DNA of 64,000 nucleotides from Streptomyces sp. NBC_00572 (GTDB lineage Bacteria; Actinomycetota; Actinomycetes; Streptomycetales; Streptomycetaceae): the NCBI RefSeq assembly GCF_026341815.1, contig NZ_JAPENX010000001.1, forward strand, positions 434,001 to 498,000, given 5' to 3'. Both the position numbers and the translations under genes were made by a program. The stretch's first letter is position 1; each line of letters opens with the position of its first letter. Below, in pieces: positions 8,703 through 16,036 of the stretch. The notes below the pieces were generated by a model, which was given only the letters and a program-made list of their open reading frames with translations, ran no database searches and was not told the origin of the DNA.

Positions 8703-9674
8703 TCAGTTCTCGGTGCGGGGCAGCCCGGGCGGGTTGATCTCCGACTTCGTCACGGCCTCGCTTTCGAGGCCCCACCGCTTGAGGACCTGGGCGTAGGTGC
8801 CGTTCTCGACGAGGTGGTCGATCGCGGCGGCGTAGGCGGCGACGAGTCCGCTGTCCTTCTTCGTGGTGGCCGCGATCTTGCCCTGGAGCCCGGCGCCCGC
8901 ACCGGAGAACGTGCCGACGATCTCGGTCTGTCCGGCGGAGAGCACGTGGTAGGCGGCGACGGGGTTGGGGCCGAGGTAGCCGTCGATCCGGCCGGACTGG
9001 AGCGCCAGGTAGTAGTCCGAGGTGTTCTGGTAGTACTTGATGTCGACCGGCTCGCGGCCTGCCTTCTCGTTCTGCGCGGACCAGTCGACGAGGATCTTCT
9101 CCTGGTTGGTTCCGGAGCCGACGGCGATCACCTTCCCCGCCACGTCCTCGGGGCCCTTCACCGTCCAGCCGGAGCCCTTCTTCGCCTCGAAGGCCAGGTC
9201 GTCCAGGCGGTAGGTGGCGAAGTCGTACTTGTCCTTGCGCTCCTCGGTGACGGTGACGTTGTTGAAGACGGCGTCGTACTTGCCGCTGTCGAGGCCGACG
9301 AAGAGGTTCTCCCAGGAGACCGGGTTGAACTCGGGCTTCAGACCGAGGGCGTCGGCGACCAGGGTGGCGAGGTCGACCTCGACCCCGATCAGCGTCCTGT
9401 CGTCGGTGGCGTGGAAGGCGAGCGGCGGATTGCCGGTCGCGGAGACGCCGAGGATCAGGGTGCCTCTCTTGCGGACGGCCTCGGGCAGCCGGGCCGCGAG
9501 GGCGTCGACCTTGGGGGTGTGGACGCGGTTCTGCTCGGGGCTCAGGTTGATGCCGCCGGTCTTCCCCTCGGACTTGATCGTTTCGGTGGAGGCGTCACCC
9601 GCGCCGCAGGCGGTGAGGACCCCGAGGGTGGTGAGCGAGGCGAAGGCGGCGAGGACGGGGCGACGGGTCTTCAT
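8703..9674 (-). CDS. ABC transporter substrate-binding lipoprotein, family 3 (polar amino acid type)
   Basis: A 323-residue solute-binding lipoprotein. Signal peptide with lipobox VLTAC (Cys23) anchors it outside the membrane. The body is a bacterial extracellular solute-binding protein family 3 domain, with the typical GVEVDLATLVADALGLKP, FNNVTVTEERKDKYDF and VAVGSGTN-like blocks. Family members bind amino acids, cystine or related compounds. It is encoded immediately after the ATPase gene (29 bp) in the leftward operon and shares the locus with a second family 3 protein at 15012, so two binding proteins probably feed one membrane complex. Confidence 0.88.
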   Translation of the reverse strand: MKTRRPVLAAFASLTTLGVLTACGAGDASTETIKSEGKTGGINLSPEQNRVHTPKVDALAARLPEAVRKRGTLILGVSATGNPPLAFHATDDRTLIGVEVDLATLVADALGLKPEFNPVSWENLFVGLDSGKYDAVFNNVTVTEERKDKYDFATYRLDDLAFEAKKGSGWTVKGPEDVAGKVIAVGSGTNQEKILVDWSAQNEKAGREPVDIKYYQNTSDYYLALQSGRIDGYLGPNPVAAYHVLSAGQTEIVGTFSGAGAGLQGKIAATTKKDSGLVAAYAAAIDHLVENGTYAQVLKRWGLESEAVTKSEINPPGLPRTEN

Positions 9675-9703
9675 GGCGGTGCTCCTGAAAGGGAAGGGGG
9701 TGG

Positions 9704-10510
9704 TCAGAGGACCTTGGAGAGGAAGGCGCGGGTGCGTTCGTGGCGCGGGCTGTCGAGCACCTCGGCCGGCGGTCCCTGCTCGACGATCCGGCCCTCGTCC
9801 ATGAAGACCACGGTGTCGGCGACCTCACGGGCGAAGCCGATCTCGTGGGTGACGACGATCATGGTGGTGCCGGAGGCGGCCAGGTCCTTGATGACGTCGA
9901 GGACCTCGCCGACCAGCTCGGGGTCGAGCGCGGAGGTCGGCTCGTCGAAGAGGAGCAGGCCGGGTTCGAGGGCGAGCGCGCGGGCGATGGCGACCCGCTG
10001 CTGCTGTCCGCCGGAGAGCTGCTTGGGGTACGCCTCCGCCTTGTCGGCGAGTCCGACGCGTTCGAGCAGGGCCCGGGCCGCGGCCTCGGCGTCCTTGCGG
10101 GGGCGCTTCAGAGCCGAGACGGGGGCCTCGACGATGTTCTCCAGGACGGTGAGGTGCGGGAAGAGGTGGAAGTTCTGGAAGACGAAGCCGATCCGGGTGC
10201 GCTGCTTGAGGATGTCCCGCTCGCGCAGCTCGTAGAGCTTGTTGCCGGAGCGGCGGTAGCCGACGAGGGTGCCGTCGACGCTGACGGTGCCGCTGTCGAC
10301 CTTCTCCAGGTGGTTGATGGTCCGCAGGAGGGTGGACTTCCCGGAGCCCGAAGGGCCGAGGACGACGGTGACCTCGCCGGCGCGGACGTCCAGGTCGATG
10401 CCGCGCAGCACGTGGAGGGGGCCGAAGGTCTTGTGGACCGAGCGGATCTCGACCTTGGCGGTGGTGGTGGCCGCGGATTCGACGGCCGGGTCGACGGTGA
10501 CGGAGCTCAT
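9704..10510 (-). CDS. ABC transporter ATP-binding protein, amino-acid type
   Basis: A 268-residue ABC ATPase of the polar amino acid family (GlnQ/TcyN-like). Walker A GPSGSGKST near residue 52, Q-loop VFQNFHLFPHLTV, signature LSGGQQQRVAIARAL, Walker B LLLFDEPTSALDP and H-loop VVTHE are all intact. It should drive import through the two permeases at 10507 and 13242, since it is the only ATPase of the locus. ATG 10510 overlaps the stop of the upstream permease by ATGA. An N-terminal extension of about 20 residues precedes the domain. Confidence 0.92.
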   Translation of the reverse strand: MSSVTVDPAVESAATTTAKVEIRSVHKTFGPLHVLRGIDLDVRAGEVTVVLGPSGSGKSTLLRTINHLEKVDSGTVSVDGTLVGYRRSGNKLYELRERDILKQRTRIGFVFQNFHLFPHLTVLENIVEAPVSALKRPRKDAEAAARALLERVGLADKAEAYPKQLSGGQQQRVAIARALALEPGLLLFDEPTSALDPELVGEVLDVIKDLAASGTTMIVVTHEIGFAREVADTVVFMDEGRIVEQGPPAEVLDSPRHERTRAFLSKVL

Positions 10511-11394
10511 CGGGTGCTCCCCTTCGCGTAGTGGCGTTCGACGTAGTGCTGGACGACGGAGAGCGCGGTGGTGAGCAGGACGTACCAGGCGGTGGCGACC
10601 ATCAGGAGCGGGACGACCCGTCCGTTGCGGCCGTAGACGACCTGGACCTGGTAGAAGAGTTCGCCGATCGCCATGACGGAGACGATCGAGGTGCCCTTGA
10701 AGAGCGAGACGATCTCGTTGGCGGCGTTGGGCAGGATCGAGCGCATGGCCTGCGGCAGGACGATCCGCCGCACCTGCCGGAGCCGTGGGATGCCGAGGGA
10801 GGCCGCGGCCTGCAACTGGCCCTCGTCCACGGCGAGTACACCGCCGCGGACGATCTCCGCCGCGTAGGCCGCCTGGTGCAGGGCGAGTCCGAGGACGGCG
10901 GCGCTCATCTCGCCGACCAGGCCCATCGTGTCGAAGGAGAGGAAGCTCGGCCCGAAGGGGATGCCGATGCTCAGTTCCTTGTAGAGATAGGCGAGGTTGA
11001 ACCAGAAGAGCAGCTGGACGATGAGCGGGATCGAGCGGAAGGCCCAGATGTAGCCGAATGCGACGGACCGCAGGAACGGGCTGGCCGACAGCCGCATGAA
11101 GGCGAGCACGATGCCGATCGCGAAGCCGAGCGCGGTGCCGTGGAAGGTGAGCTGGAGGGTGACCCAGACGGCCCGGAGGACCGTCTCGGTGGTGAAGAAC
11201 GCGGCGAATACGTCCCACTCCCAGCCGGGGTTGGTGACGAGCCCGTGGACGAACTGGACGAGCAGTACGGCGGTGACGGCGACGGCCACCCAGCGCCAGG
11301 GGTGGCGCACGGGGACGACCACGAGCGCGGGGCCCGCCGCCGGTTCCTTCACGACGGCGGCTCTGGTGACGGGCGGATCGCTGGTGAGAGACAT
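10507..11394 (-). CDS. Amino-acid ABC transporter permease
   Basis: A 295-residue membrane permease with about five to six transmembrane segments (first near 40-55). It carries the His/Glu/Gln/Arg-type permease region, including the EAA-like coupling loop AASLGIPRLRQVRRIVLPQAMR, which docks on the ATPase. It is close to the permease at 13242 (both have ...YVERHYA ends and the same loop), so the pair could form a heterodimeric channel. The stop overlaps the ATPase start (ATGA). Confidence 0.9.
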   Translation of the reverse strand: MSLTSDPPVTRAAVVKEPAAGPALVVVPVRHPWRWVAVAVTAVLLVQFVHGLVTNPGWEWDVFAAFFTTETVLRAVWVTLQLTFHGTALGFAIGIVLAFMRLSASPFLRSVAFGYIWAFRSIPLIVQLLFWFNLAYLYKELSIGIPFGPSFLSFDTMGLVGEMSAAVLGLALHQAAYAAEIVRGGVLAVDEGQLQAAASLGIPRLRQVRRIVLPQAMRSILPNAANEIVSLFKGTSIVSVMAIGELFYQVQVVYGRNGRVVPLLMVATAWYVLLTTALSVVQHYVERHYAKGSTR

Positions 11395-11439
11395 GGCGGT
11401 TCCTCGGAAAGGGGTCGGGCAGCGGGAGCGGGGCGGGGA

Positions 11440-13245
11440 TCAGGCGCTCAGCGGCGCCGGAAGCCGACACTCCCGGTCGCGCAGGGACGTCAGCGCGGCC
11501 CGCGCGGTGACGTCGTTCTGCCGGAAGACGAACCCGCCCGTACGGGGCCGGGTGAAGGCGCTGTCGGCCCGCGCGGTGGTGTGCGGACCGAGCGCGAAGC
11601 GGCGCGGGTGCGGGCGTCCGTCGTGCTCCAGGACCCGGCCGTCGGCGGGGTCGACGACGAGAAGACCGCTCGTGGTGGCCCGCGCGCCCTCCTCGTGCAG
11701 GGCGCGGAGGAGCGGGCTGCCGGTGAGTTCGAGGGTGGGGTCGGGGAGCCGGGCCTCGACGAGGGCGCGGGCCTCGGTCCACTCCCCCGGTACGGCGGCG
11801 GACGCGGCCCGGAAGACTCCGCGTTCCCCGTCGGCCTCGACGGTGACCTGGGGACCGAGGAAGCGGACGACTCCGGCGCGGGAGAGGGCGAGGAGCTGGC
11901 GCAGCCGGGGCCCGGGCGGCCCGGAGGCGAGATAGCTGAAGAAGCCGTGCCACCAGCCGCCGAGGTCGACGCGGTCGCCGAGCCGCAGGAGCTGTCCGTA
12001 GACGGAGAGCAGGCCGGCGAAGACGGCGGCGTCGGAGCTGTGGGCGGGATCGTGGCGGCGGGTCAGGTCGTCGGTGATGTAGTCGCGCAGACCGTGCTGG
12101 AGGGCTTCCGTCGAGGTGAAGCGGATGCCGTCCAGGGGGTGGTCGAGGGCGTCCAGGTCGAGCCGGTCGGCGGGGTCGGGGACGGCCGCGGCGACGACGG
12201 CGGCGAGTTCGGCTCCGCGCGGCGGCGATGCCGCGTAGGCCCGCTCGAAGTCGGGCCGGGCGAGCGTGGTCCGCTCGGGGTGGGTGGAGAAGAGCCGGTG
12301 GTAGTGGGCCCAGCCGAGTTCCTTGTCGATGAGGGGCCACACGTCGCGCCGGAAGTCGATCGGTTCGCTCCGCCTCAGCAGGGCGTCGGTCTGCTCGGTG
12401 CCGAAGAAGCGGGGCAGCGGGGGCCGTTCGCCGTCGAGGACGTAACCGATCTTCGAGTGGTACGGGACTCCCCGCCGCGATCCGACGTGCAGCACCGGCT
12501 CCTTACCGGAGGGGACGTAGACGAGCGCGTCGCCCTCGCCCTCGTACCGTCCGCCGCGGCCCTCGGTGAGCAGCACCATGAGGTCGACGAAGGCGAGTCC
12601 GAAGCCGCGGACGAGGACGGGTTCACCGGCGGGCAGTGCGCTGAGGTCGCTGTCGGCGGTGAAGTCGGGCGGCAGGTGGACGAGGCCGTGGCGGGCGGCG
12701 AAGTCGGTCAGGGCCCGCTGTTCCGGGTCGGGTTCGGCGTCGAGGTGGCCGACGGTGAGGACGACGAGGTCGGCGAGGAGGGGCGCGGCGGTGCCCTCCA
12801 GCCAGACCCGCTGGCGCCCCTCGCGGGGGCCGCTGATCCGCACGGCGGTGGTGCGGTGTTCGTGGACGGCGACGGAGGCGGGCAGCGCGGCGCGGGCCCG
12901 CTCGTACACCCAGCGCAGATAGGCGCCCTGCTGGGGGCGGGTGGGGAAGGTGCGGCCGTCGATGCCGGCCCATTCGGCGACGGTGGGTCCTGGCCGGACG
13001 GGGCCCGCCAGGTCCACGGTCTCGTCGGTGAACATGGTGACGTCCTCGGCCCGGGAGTTCATCCAGAGCAGCGGGGACTGCGCGGTGCGCCAGATCCGGC
13101 CGGGGCCGGGCGGGTGCGGGTCGACGAGGTGGACGTCGAGGGGGCCGTCGCCGTACACCTCGGGCAGGTTGGCGGCGAGCCGTTCGAGGAAGCCGGTGCC
13201 CCGCGGCCCGGCGCCCACGATCACGATCGAGGGACGGGGGCTCAT
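11440..13245 (-). CDS. FAD/NAD(P)-binding protein (PF13454-like)
   Basis: A 601-residue flavoprotein. An N-terminal dinucleotide-binding fold (VIVGAGPRGTGFLERL, residues 8-23) binds FAD, and a second region with LVLTVGHLD resembles the NAD(P)-linked part of lysine/ornithine N-monooxygenase-like proteins. Annotated relatives are usually just called FAD/NAD(P)-binding protein, with no settled reaction. It is unusual in sitting between two ABC permease genes and overlapping the upstream one by ATGA (start 13245), while 45 bp separate it from the downstream permease. An amine or sulfide oxidation, or a reductase supplying the two flavin monooxygenases, would fit the locus; neither is shown by sequence. 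Confidence 0.75.
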   Translation of the reverse strand: MSPRPSIVIVGAGPRGTGFLERLAANLPEVYGDGPLDVHLVDPHPPGPGRIWRTAQSPLLWMNSRAEDVTMFTDETVDLAGPVRPGPTVAEWAGIDGRTFPTRPQQGAYLRWVYERARAALPASVAVHEHRTTAVRISGPREGRQRVWLEGTAAPLLADLVVLTVGHLDAEPDPEQRALTDFAARHGLVHLPPDFTADSDLSALPAGEPVLVRGFGLAFVDLMVLLTEGRGGRYEGEGDALVYVPSGKEPVLHVGSRRGVPYHSKIGYVLDGERPPLPRFFGTEQTDALLRRSEPIDFRRDVWPLIDKELGWAHYHRLFSTHPERTTLARPDFERAYAASPPRGAELAAVVAAAVPDPADRLDLDALDHPLDGIRFTSTEALQHGLRDYITDDLTRRHDPAHSSDAAVFAGLLSVYGQLLRLGDRVDLGGWWHGFFSYLASGPPGPRLRQLLALSRAGVVRFLGPQVTVEADGERGVFRAASAAVPGEWTEARALVEARLPDPTLELTGSPLLRALHEEGARATTSGLLVVDPADGRVLEHDGRPHPRRFALGPHTTARADSAFTRPRTGGFVFRQNDVTARAALTSLRDRECRLPAPLSA

Positions 13246-14090
13246 CGCGCACCGGCCGTACCGCGGGCGTAGTGCCGCTCGACGTAGTACTGGCCGAGGC
13301 TGAGGACCGAGGTGACGGCGACGTACCAGAGCGTGGCGACGAGGAGCAGCGGGATGATCTCGTACGTGCGGTGGTAGACGAGCTGGGTGGAGTAGAGCAG
13401 GTCCTGGACGGCGATCACGGAGACGATCGAGGTGCCCTTGAGCGTGCCGATCAGCATGTTCCCGGCGGGCGGGACGATGGCGCGCATGGCCTGCGGGAGC
13501 ACGATCCGGGAGAGCCGGCGCCACCGGCCGAGTCCGAGGGACTGGGCGGCCTCGATCTGGCCGCGGTCGACGGAGAGGATGCCGCCGCGCACGACCTCGG
13601 CGGCGTAGGCGGCCTCGTGCAGGGTGAGGCCGATGACGGCGACGGAGACGGGGCCGAGGAGGTTGACCGTGTTCACGCCGAGGATCTGGGGGTAGAGCGC
13701 GCCGATGTTGAACCAGAAGAGCAGCTGGACCAGGATCGGGGTGGACCTGAAGAACCATACGTAGCCCCAACTGACCGCGCGGAGAACGGGGTTGGCGGAG
13801 AGCCTGAGTACGGCGAGCAGGGTCCCGAGGACGAAGCCCAGGGCCATGACGAGGGCGGTCAGCCACAGGGTGAGGCCGAGTCCGCGGAGGACGGAGGCCG
13901 AGGTGAAGTACTCGGCGACCACGTCCCACTGGAAGGCCTTGTTGCGGACGACCGAGACGAGGCCGAGGGCGAGCAGGACGAGGACGAGGCCCGCGGCGGT
14001 CCACTGCCCGGCGCGGCGGGTGGGGACGACGCGGGGCGGCGGTTCGGCCGGCGGGGCCGTGGAGGGGGTTTTGACCAGGGTCGCGGACAT
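13242..14090 (-). CDS. Amino-acid ABC transporter permease, first gene of the operon
   Basis: A 282-residue inner-membrane permease of the polar amino acid ABC family with about five transmembrane segments and the loop AQSLGLGRWRRLSRIVLPQA. ATG 14090 is chosen because GGAG lies about 8 nt upstream. An in-frame GTG at 14156 with GAGGGG about 8 nt upstream would add 22 residues that include two cysteines, so a longer form is possible. The gene opens the leftward operon and probably pairs with the permease at 10507. Its stop overlaps the FAD protein start. Confidence 0.88.
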   Translation of the reverse strand: MSATLVKTPSTAPPAEPPPRVVPTRRAGQWTAAGLVLVLLALGLVSVVRNKAFQWDVVAEYFTSASVLRGLGLTLWLTALVMALGFVLGTLLAVLRLSANPVLRAVSWGYVWFFRSTPILVQLLFWFNIGALYPQILGVNTVNLLGPVSVAVIGLTLHEAAYAAEVVRGGILSVDRGQIEAAQSLGLGRWRRLSRIVLPQAMRAIVPPAGNMLIGTLKGTSIVSVIAVQDLLYSTQLVYHRTYEIIPLLLVATLWYVAVTSVLSLGQYYVERHYARGTAGAR

Positions 14091-14191
14091 GCGAAGACTC
14101 CGTGGATGCCAGAGGCGGATCGAACACGGGGGTGCGCCTTCACACGCACTGAGCACGGAACCGGGCCCCTCAGCCCGATCCGCCCTTCGAG

Positions 14192-14220
14192 GCTATGCGG
14201 TCAACACGCCCTGCTGTCAA
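14192..14220 (-). promoter_or_regulatory. Candidate promoter of the leftward organosulfur operon
   Basis: On the minus strand, TTGACA (14220-14215) is followed after 17 nt by CATAGC (14197-14192). The -35 is perfect and the -10 is poor. It lies about 100 bp upstream of the permease start and close to the divergent leader-peptide transcript. Confidence 0.45.
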
Positions 14221-14291
14221 GGGTGTCCGCACTGTGAGCCGTACGTCTCATCGTGGTTGACGCGGGAACGGATGCCTGTTCCACTGAGGCC

Positions 14292-14360
14292 ATGCATTCG
14301 CAGCAGCTGGTCACGCGCTCCCACATCGACTTCGGTCGCGTGTGGTCCTCTTCCTGTTGA
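14292..14360 (+). CDS. Cysteine-type leader peptide (22 residues)
   Basis: A small reading frame too short for usual gene finding: ATG at 14292, preceded by CTGAGG, 22 codons, TGA at 14358-14360. The peptide ends RSHIDFGRVWSSSC. Streptomyces genomes carry many putative leader peptides with an R-x-H-I-D-x-x-R-V-x-S-x-x-C pattern, mostly upstream of sulfur-assimilation genes, where the final Cys codon lets ribosome stalling report on cysteine supply. Here Cys is the last codon before the stop. The frame precedes the GNAT and binding-protein genes on the same strand. Recognition rests on the motif from memory; the role as attenuator is inferred. Confidence 0.72.
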   Translation: MHSQQLVTRSHIDFGRVWSSSC

Positions 14361-14535
14361 GCCGACCCTCTGCTCGATGAGCCGGCCCCCGGCTCCGCCC
14401 CGCCCGCGTGCTGTTTTCCGCGGCGCCTTCACACACAGGCCCCTCGTGGATGCCTGAGCTCTTCCCTCCCCTCGCTCTGCCACGCCGCCCTCCTTCGTCC
14501 TGAAGGGCTGCCCTCCTTCGCCCTGAAGGACCGTC
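14361..14535 (+). other. Leader region between leader peptide and GNAT gene
   Basis: This 175-bp stretch holds GC-rich inverted segments (for example GCCGG-CCCC-CGGC near 14381-14395) that could act as an attenuator, then two tandem 20-bp repeats that end in Shine-Dalgarno-like sequence. No further coding sequence is seen. Confidence 0.4.
14487..14529 (+). repeat. Tandem 20-bp repeat carrying duplicated Shine-Dalgarno hairpins
   Basis: GCCCTCCTTCGTCCTGAAGG (14487-14506) and GCCCTCCTTCGCCCTGAAGG (14510-14529) are 19/20 identical, period 23 bp. Each can fold as CCTTC-loop-GAAGG. The second copy supplies the GAAGGA ribosome-binding site of the GNAT gene, so folding would hide it. Confidence 0.7.
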
Positions 14536-15015
14536 ATGACCTTCGCGTTGTCCGTTCACCGGACCACGACCACCGACCCCTTGGCGCGCCCGCTCCTCGA
14601 CGAGCTGGCGTACGAGTACACGACCCGGTACGGCTCCGCGCACGATCTGAGCCGCTACCCCGCGGAGGAGTTCGCCCCTCCCCACGGCGCCTTCCTGCTT
14701 CTCCTTGAGCAGGGCCGGCCCGTGGCGGGCGGCGCGTACCGACGCTACGACGACGACACCGCCGAGCTGAAACGCATCTGGACCCACTCGGCGCACCGCA
14801 GGCGCGGACTCGCCCGCCGGGTCCTGACCGTGCTCGAACGGGAGGCCGCCACCCGCGGCTACTCCCGCCTCTATCTCACGACCGGACCGCGCCAGCCGGA
14901 GGCCAGGGGCCTCTATCTGGCGAGCGGCTACCGCCCGCTCTTCGACGTGTCCGCCGATCCCGAGTCGATCGGCCCGCTGCCGTTCGAGAAATTCCTGGAG
15001 AACCCGAAGCCATGA
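14536..15015 (+). CDS. GNAT family N-acetyltransferase of the organosulfur locus
   Basis: A 159-residue single-domain GNAT. Motif A is IWTHSAHRRRGLARRVL (acetyl-CoA pyrophosphate loop R-R-R-G-L-A), followed by a Y-L-T-T-G-P-R-Q-P-E-A strand and GLYLASGY end. ATG 14536 has AAGGA 7 nt upstream. Its TGA overlaps the ATG of the binding protein (ATGA). In Bacillus, the YxeL/SnaA acetyltransferases N-acetylate S-modified cysteine before flavin monooxygenase attack; the gene set here (GNAT, LLM enzymes, amino-acid ABC importer) is similar, so an equivalent acetylation is a reasonable inference. No deacetylase is seen nearby. Confidence 0.82.
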   Translation: MTFALSVHRTTTTDPLARPLLDELAYEYTTRYGSAHDLSRYPAEEFAPPHGAFLLLLEQGRPVAGGAYRRYDDDTAELKRIWTHSAHRRRGLARRVLTVLEREAATRGYSRLYLTTGPRQPEARGLYLASGYRPLFDVSADPESIGPLPFEKFLENPKP

Positions 15016-15989
15016 CCACGCGCACGCGTCCCGGCACCGCTCGCTCCACCGTCGTCTTCGCCCTCATCACGGGCGCCGCGCTCGCCCTCACCTCCTGCGC
15101 GGGCGGGGACCCCGCGACGGCCCCGGCCGGAGCGTCGGGGGCGCCGGGCGCCGCGAAGGGCTCACTCCCGACCGAGGACCTGGTGTCGGCGGTGAGGAAG
15201 AACGAGGCCGCGGCGAAGCTGCTGCCCGCCGACGTCCGGCAGCGGGGCAGCTTCACGATCGCCTCCGCCGTCGCCACCCCGCCCAGCTCGGCGTATCTGC
15301 CCGACGGCAAGACGGTCGTGGGGGTCGACGCCGACTTCGCCGCGGCCGTGGCGAAGGCCCTCGGCCTGGAGCTGAAACGCGAGGTGGTCGGCTTCGAGGC
15401 GATCCTGCCGGCGCTCGGCAGCGGCAAGTACGACGTGGGCACCGGGAACTTCGGCGTGACCGAGGAGCGGCGCAAGGCCATCGACTTCGTGACGTACATC
15501 AACGACGGCCAGGGCTTCGCGAGCCGCGCGGACAGCCCGCTGAAGGCGGTCACCGACCTCACCCAGCTGTGCGGCCTGAACGTGGCGGTGAACGCCGGCA
15601 CCACCTTCGAACGGACCCTGGAGCAGAACAAGGGCCGGTGCGCGGAGGCGGGCGAGCAGCCGTACGAGGTGAACGTCTACAGCGAGACCGGGGCGGTCTG
15701 GATGGCGCTCCAGCAGGGCCGCAGCGATGTCGTGATGAACACGATCAACGGCGTGCGCTACGCGGTGACGCAGCAGAAGAACGTGAAGTTCCTCAACGAG
15801 TACCGGCGGCTCGACGTCGGCTTCGCCTTCAAGAAGGGCACCCCGCTCGCGCCCGCCTTCCAGGCCGCGGTGAACGGCCTGAAGGCGGACGGGACGTACG
15901 ACCGGATCCTGAGGAAGTGGGGCGTGACGGGATCGGGCATCGCCACGTCGCGGATCTCCCCGCCGGAGCTCCCGGCGCCGAAGAAGTAG
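15012..15989 (+). CDS. ABC transporter substrate-binding lipoprotein, family 3, second copy
   Basis: A 325-residue lipoprotein with lipobox ALTSC (Cys29) and a family 3 solute-binding domain (VVGVDADFAAAVAKALGLEL, then GNFGVTEERRKAIDFVTYI). It resembles the protein at 8703 in layout, and both end in an ISPPELP/INPPGLP-like tail, supporting a duplication. It has no permease or ATPase on its own strand, so it probably uses the divergent complex. It is translationally coupled to the GNAT gene by a 4-base overlap and therefore falls under the leader peptide. Confidence 0.88.
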   Translation: MTTRTRPGTARSTVVFALITGAALALTSCAGGDPATAPAGASGAPGAAKGSLPTEDLVSAVRKNEAAAKLLPADVRQRGSFTIASAVATPPSSAYLPDGKTVVGVDADFAAAVAKALGLELKREVVGFEAILPALGSGKYDVGTGNFGVTEERRKAIDFVTYINDGQGFASRADSPLKAVTDLTQLCGLNVAVNAGTTFERTLEQNKGRCAEAGEQPYEVNVYSETGAVWMALQQGRSDVVMNTINGVRYAVTQQKNVKFLNEYRRLDVGFAFKKGTPLAPAFQAAVNGLKADGTYDRILRKWGVTGSGIATSRISPPELPAPKK

Positions 15990-16036
15990 CGGGGCGGGGC
16001 ACCGGCGAGGCGGGGATCCCGTGGGCCGACGGAGCG

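Noticed and set aside
12440..12640. Short Ser/Pro/Thr-rich frames inside the FAD/NAD(P) gene
   Set aside because: Frames of this composition appear throughout GC-rich genes and have no start or family support.
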